A stretch of DNA of 64,000 bases, taken from NCBI RefSeq assembly GCF_012932365.1, contig NZ_JAAIIH010000009.1:1-64000 (forward strand), in the 5' to 3' direction. Below the pieces are notes generated by a model that made no database searches, had not been told where the DNA came from, and saw only the letters and a list, made by a program, of their open reading frames with translations. Source of the DNA: Bifidobacterium moraviense (lineage in GTDB: Bacteria; Actinomycetota; Actinomycetes; Actinomycetales; Bifidobacteriaceae). Below are positions 62,637-64,000 of this stretch, in pieces; position 1 is the first letter of the stretch, and each line of letters opens with the position of its first letter. The position numbers and the translations under genes are program-made.

Positions 62637-64000
62637 TGGCGGAAGACGATCTGACGATCAACGTATGGGTAGGCAACCTCGGCCGATACAACGAGGGCAC
62701 GCTCATCGGCGGATGGCTGCGCCTGCCCACGGACGAGCAGCGGATCGACCGGTTCCTCACCGAACAGGTCGGACTGACGCTCGACGCGCAGCAAGCCTAT
62801 GAGATCGGACGCCAAGGAGGCGTCGTCTACGAGGAATACGGCATCTTCGACCACGAATACACGGGACTGCTCGCCGCACTCGACTACCGGCCCGGCGAAT
62901 ACGAAGACATCCACGCCCTGAACACGCTCGCACAAGCCGCCCGGATCTTCACGCAAGACCAGCCCGAAGCATTGGAGGCGGTACGGCTGGCGGCCGACAT
63001 GAACAGCGTGCACGACCCGATCGGACTGGCGAACCTGCTCGTCCAATCCGAGGACATCGAATACATGACCTACGACCCGCCGCAAGGCATCACGCAGGAG
63101 AACACGCCCGACCTGGACGAGATGTACGGCTGGCATTGCGTCAACCAAAACGCCGAACTCGCGAAACTCCTTGACGGACCATACGGCATGTACTTCGACG
63201 TGGCGAAATACGGGCGCGACGCCACCATCAACGACAACGTCACCCTCGCCGACCAGGGGTTCCTGCTCGACGCCACCATCCCCGACACCAAACGGTATTC
63301 CGGTACGGAGCTCAAGCAGATCATCGACGCCTACACCGACAGCGAGCCCGGCCTCGACGCCACGATGCCGACGGTCTCCGATGCATTGCAGATGGTTGAA
63401 CGCTGGGGAGACACGCACGACAACGTGATGCGATCGGACGACGCCACACGCATCACCGAACGCATCATGCGGGCCAACGACACCGATGACGAAACCCTGC
63501 GCCGACAGGTCCAAGGCCTCATCAAACCGGTGGCCGACCAGCTGGACGGCGACATGCCCTCAGGCTCTGCCACGTTCGCCAGACTCATCGCCGAACACGC
63601 AGCAGAACGCGCCAATCCCGACCAGATGCCGGCACGGGAACCGTTCCAGCTCGAATCACTGCTCGAACCCGGCGAACGCATCATGGAATACACGCTCTCC
63701 GGCACGGCGACGAACTGGGGGGCACCCGTCTACCAGTGCATCATGCCCACCGATTCCACCGACATCAGCGCAGGATTGGAGGACACCCTCCAACGCATCA
63801 TCGCCGACCGGACCGGACACGGCGACGCCGCCGCGATACTCGCCGAAACCATGGGCGCCAAGCCCGCCGGCGAACTCGACCCCGCCGACGGCATCACCCC
63901 GATCGACCAGGGATACGCGCTGCCCGCACCCCTCACCTCCTTCAACCCCAAACCGGCGAAAGAGGAAGAGCCAAACACGTCGAAAGGCAAGGACACGGTG
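62633..64000 (+). CDS. ArdA-like antirestriction protein, extended, partial at right edge
   Basis: The open frame runs for 456 codons to the window end without a stop. The N-terminal about 165 residues have the ArdA pattern (INVWVGNLGRYNEGTLIGGWL, then acidic residues such as YEEYGIFDHEYTGLL). ArdA mimics B-form DNA to block type I restriction enzymes during entry into a new host. Usual ArdA proteins are about 170 residues, so the remaining 290 or more residues are an added region, also acidic. The start overlaps the previous stop (ATGATG with AAGGAG upstream). Confidence 0.75.
   Translation, partial: MMAEDDLTINVWVGNLGRYNEGTLIGGWLRLPTDEQRIDRFLTEQVGLTLDAQQAYEIGRQGGVVYEEYGIFDHEYTGLLAALDYRPGEYEDIHALNTLAQAARIFTQDQPEALEAVRLAADMNSVHDPIGLANLLVQSEDIEYMTYDPPQGITQENTPDLDEMYGWHCVNQNAELAKLLDGPYGMYFDVAKYGRDATINDNVTLADQGFLLDATIPDTKRYSGTELKQIIDAYTDSEPGLDATMPTVSDALQMVERWGDTHDNVMRSDDATRITERIMRANDTDDETLRRQVQGLIKPVADQLDGDMPSGSATFARLIAEHAAERANPDQMPAREPFQLESLLEPGERIMEYTLSGTATNWGAPVYQCIMPTDSTDISAGLEDTLQRIIADRTGHGDAAAILAETMGAKPAGELDPADGITPIDQGYALPAPLTSFNPKPAKEEEPNTSKGKDTV

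Overview
The window looks like chromosome of a Bifidobacterium or a close relative. It has high-GC coding style, AGGAG-type ribosome binding sites, overlapping ATGA gene junctions, carbohydrate ABC transporters with ROK-family partners, and several accessory islands. The species cannot be named from sequence alone. GC statements below are by-eye estimates.

Layout. (1) 1-2220 is a CRISPR array (31 identical 36-bp repeats, 30 complete spacers, continuing past the left edge). It is followed by a leader and a minus-strand cas operon, csb1-csb2-cas3-csb3-cas4/cas1-cas2 (2512-11644), of subtype I-U (now I-G). Upstream of csb1, at 11880-12185, I find a compact module that fits a CreTA-type, CRISPR-repressed toxin with a crRNA-like antitoxin RNA. 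It contains a 28-codon ORF, a separate promoter, a degenerate repeat, and a pseudo-spacer whose first 11 nt match the -10 region of the ORF promoter except at position 6. (2) 12.2-19.7 kb holds a small conserved gene, repeats, a large SWIM-SNF2 helicase, and a TetM-like ribosomal-protection GTPase behind a leader-peptide/terminator attenuator. (3) 19.8-27.7 kb is an accessory block with two related tyrosine integrases at its ends. Between them lie an AbiE-like toxin/antitoxin pair and a lactococcin-972-type bacteriocin locus (ATPase, two permeases, and a precursor with a stop codon in its signal peptide).

(4) 27.7-37.2 kb is an amino-sugar/glycan locus: GH20-like hexosaminidase, two permeases, two solute-binding proteins, a ROK kinase and a ROK repressor. 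(5) 37.2-54.8 kb is a RiPP island on the minus strand. It has a class III lanthipeptide cluster (lanKC, lanA, lanP peptidase, MacB-like ABC exporter, lipoprotein, membrane protein, histidine kinase, response regulator). Next to it is a complete lasso peptide cluster (A, C, B1, B2, ABC exporter), an orphan ABC ATPase and a second kinase/regulator pair. The palindrome TGWCATC-N4-GATGWCA precedes every transcription unit of the island. In five units its centre lies 50-53 bp from a putative -10 hexamer, which suggests one regulon controlled by the two near-identical LuxR-type regulators. The lanthipeptide genes and the C-terminal half of their regulator are AT-rich, while the kinase/exporter genes between them are GC-rich, so the cluster is mosaic.

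(6) 54.8-64 kb is part of an integrated conjugative or mobilizable element: DUF4192-like protein, ParB-like protein, a candidate oriT, MobC, a three-histidine relaxase, a PcfB/DUF3801-like protein, an unknown protein and an ArdA-like antirestriction protein running off the right edge.
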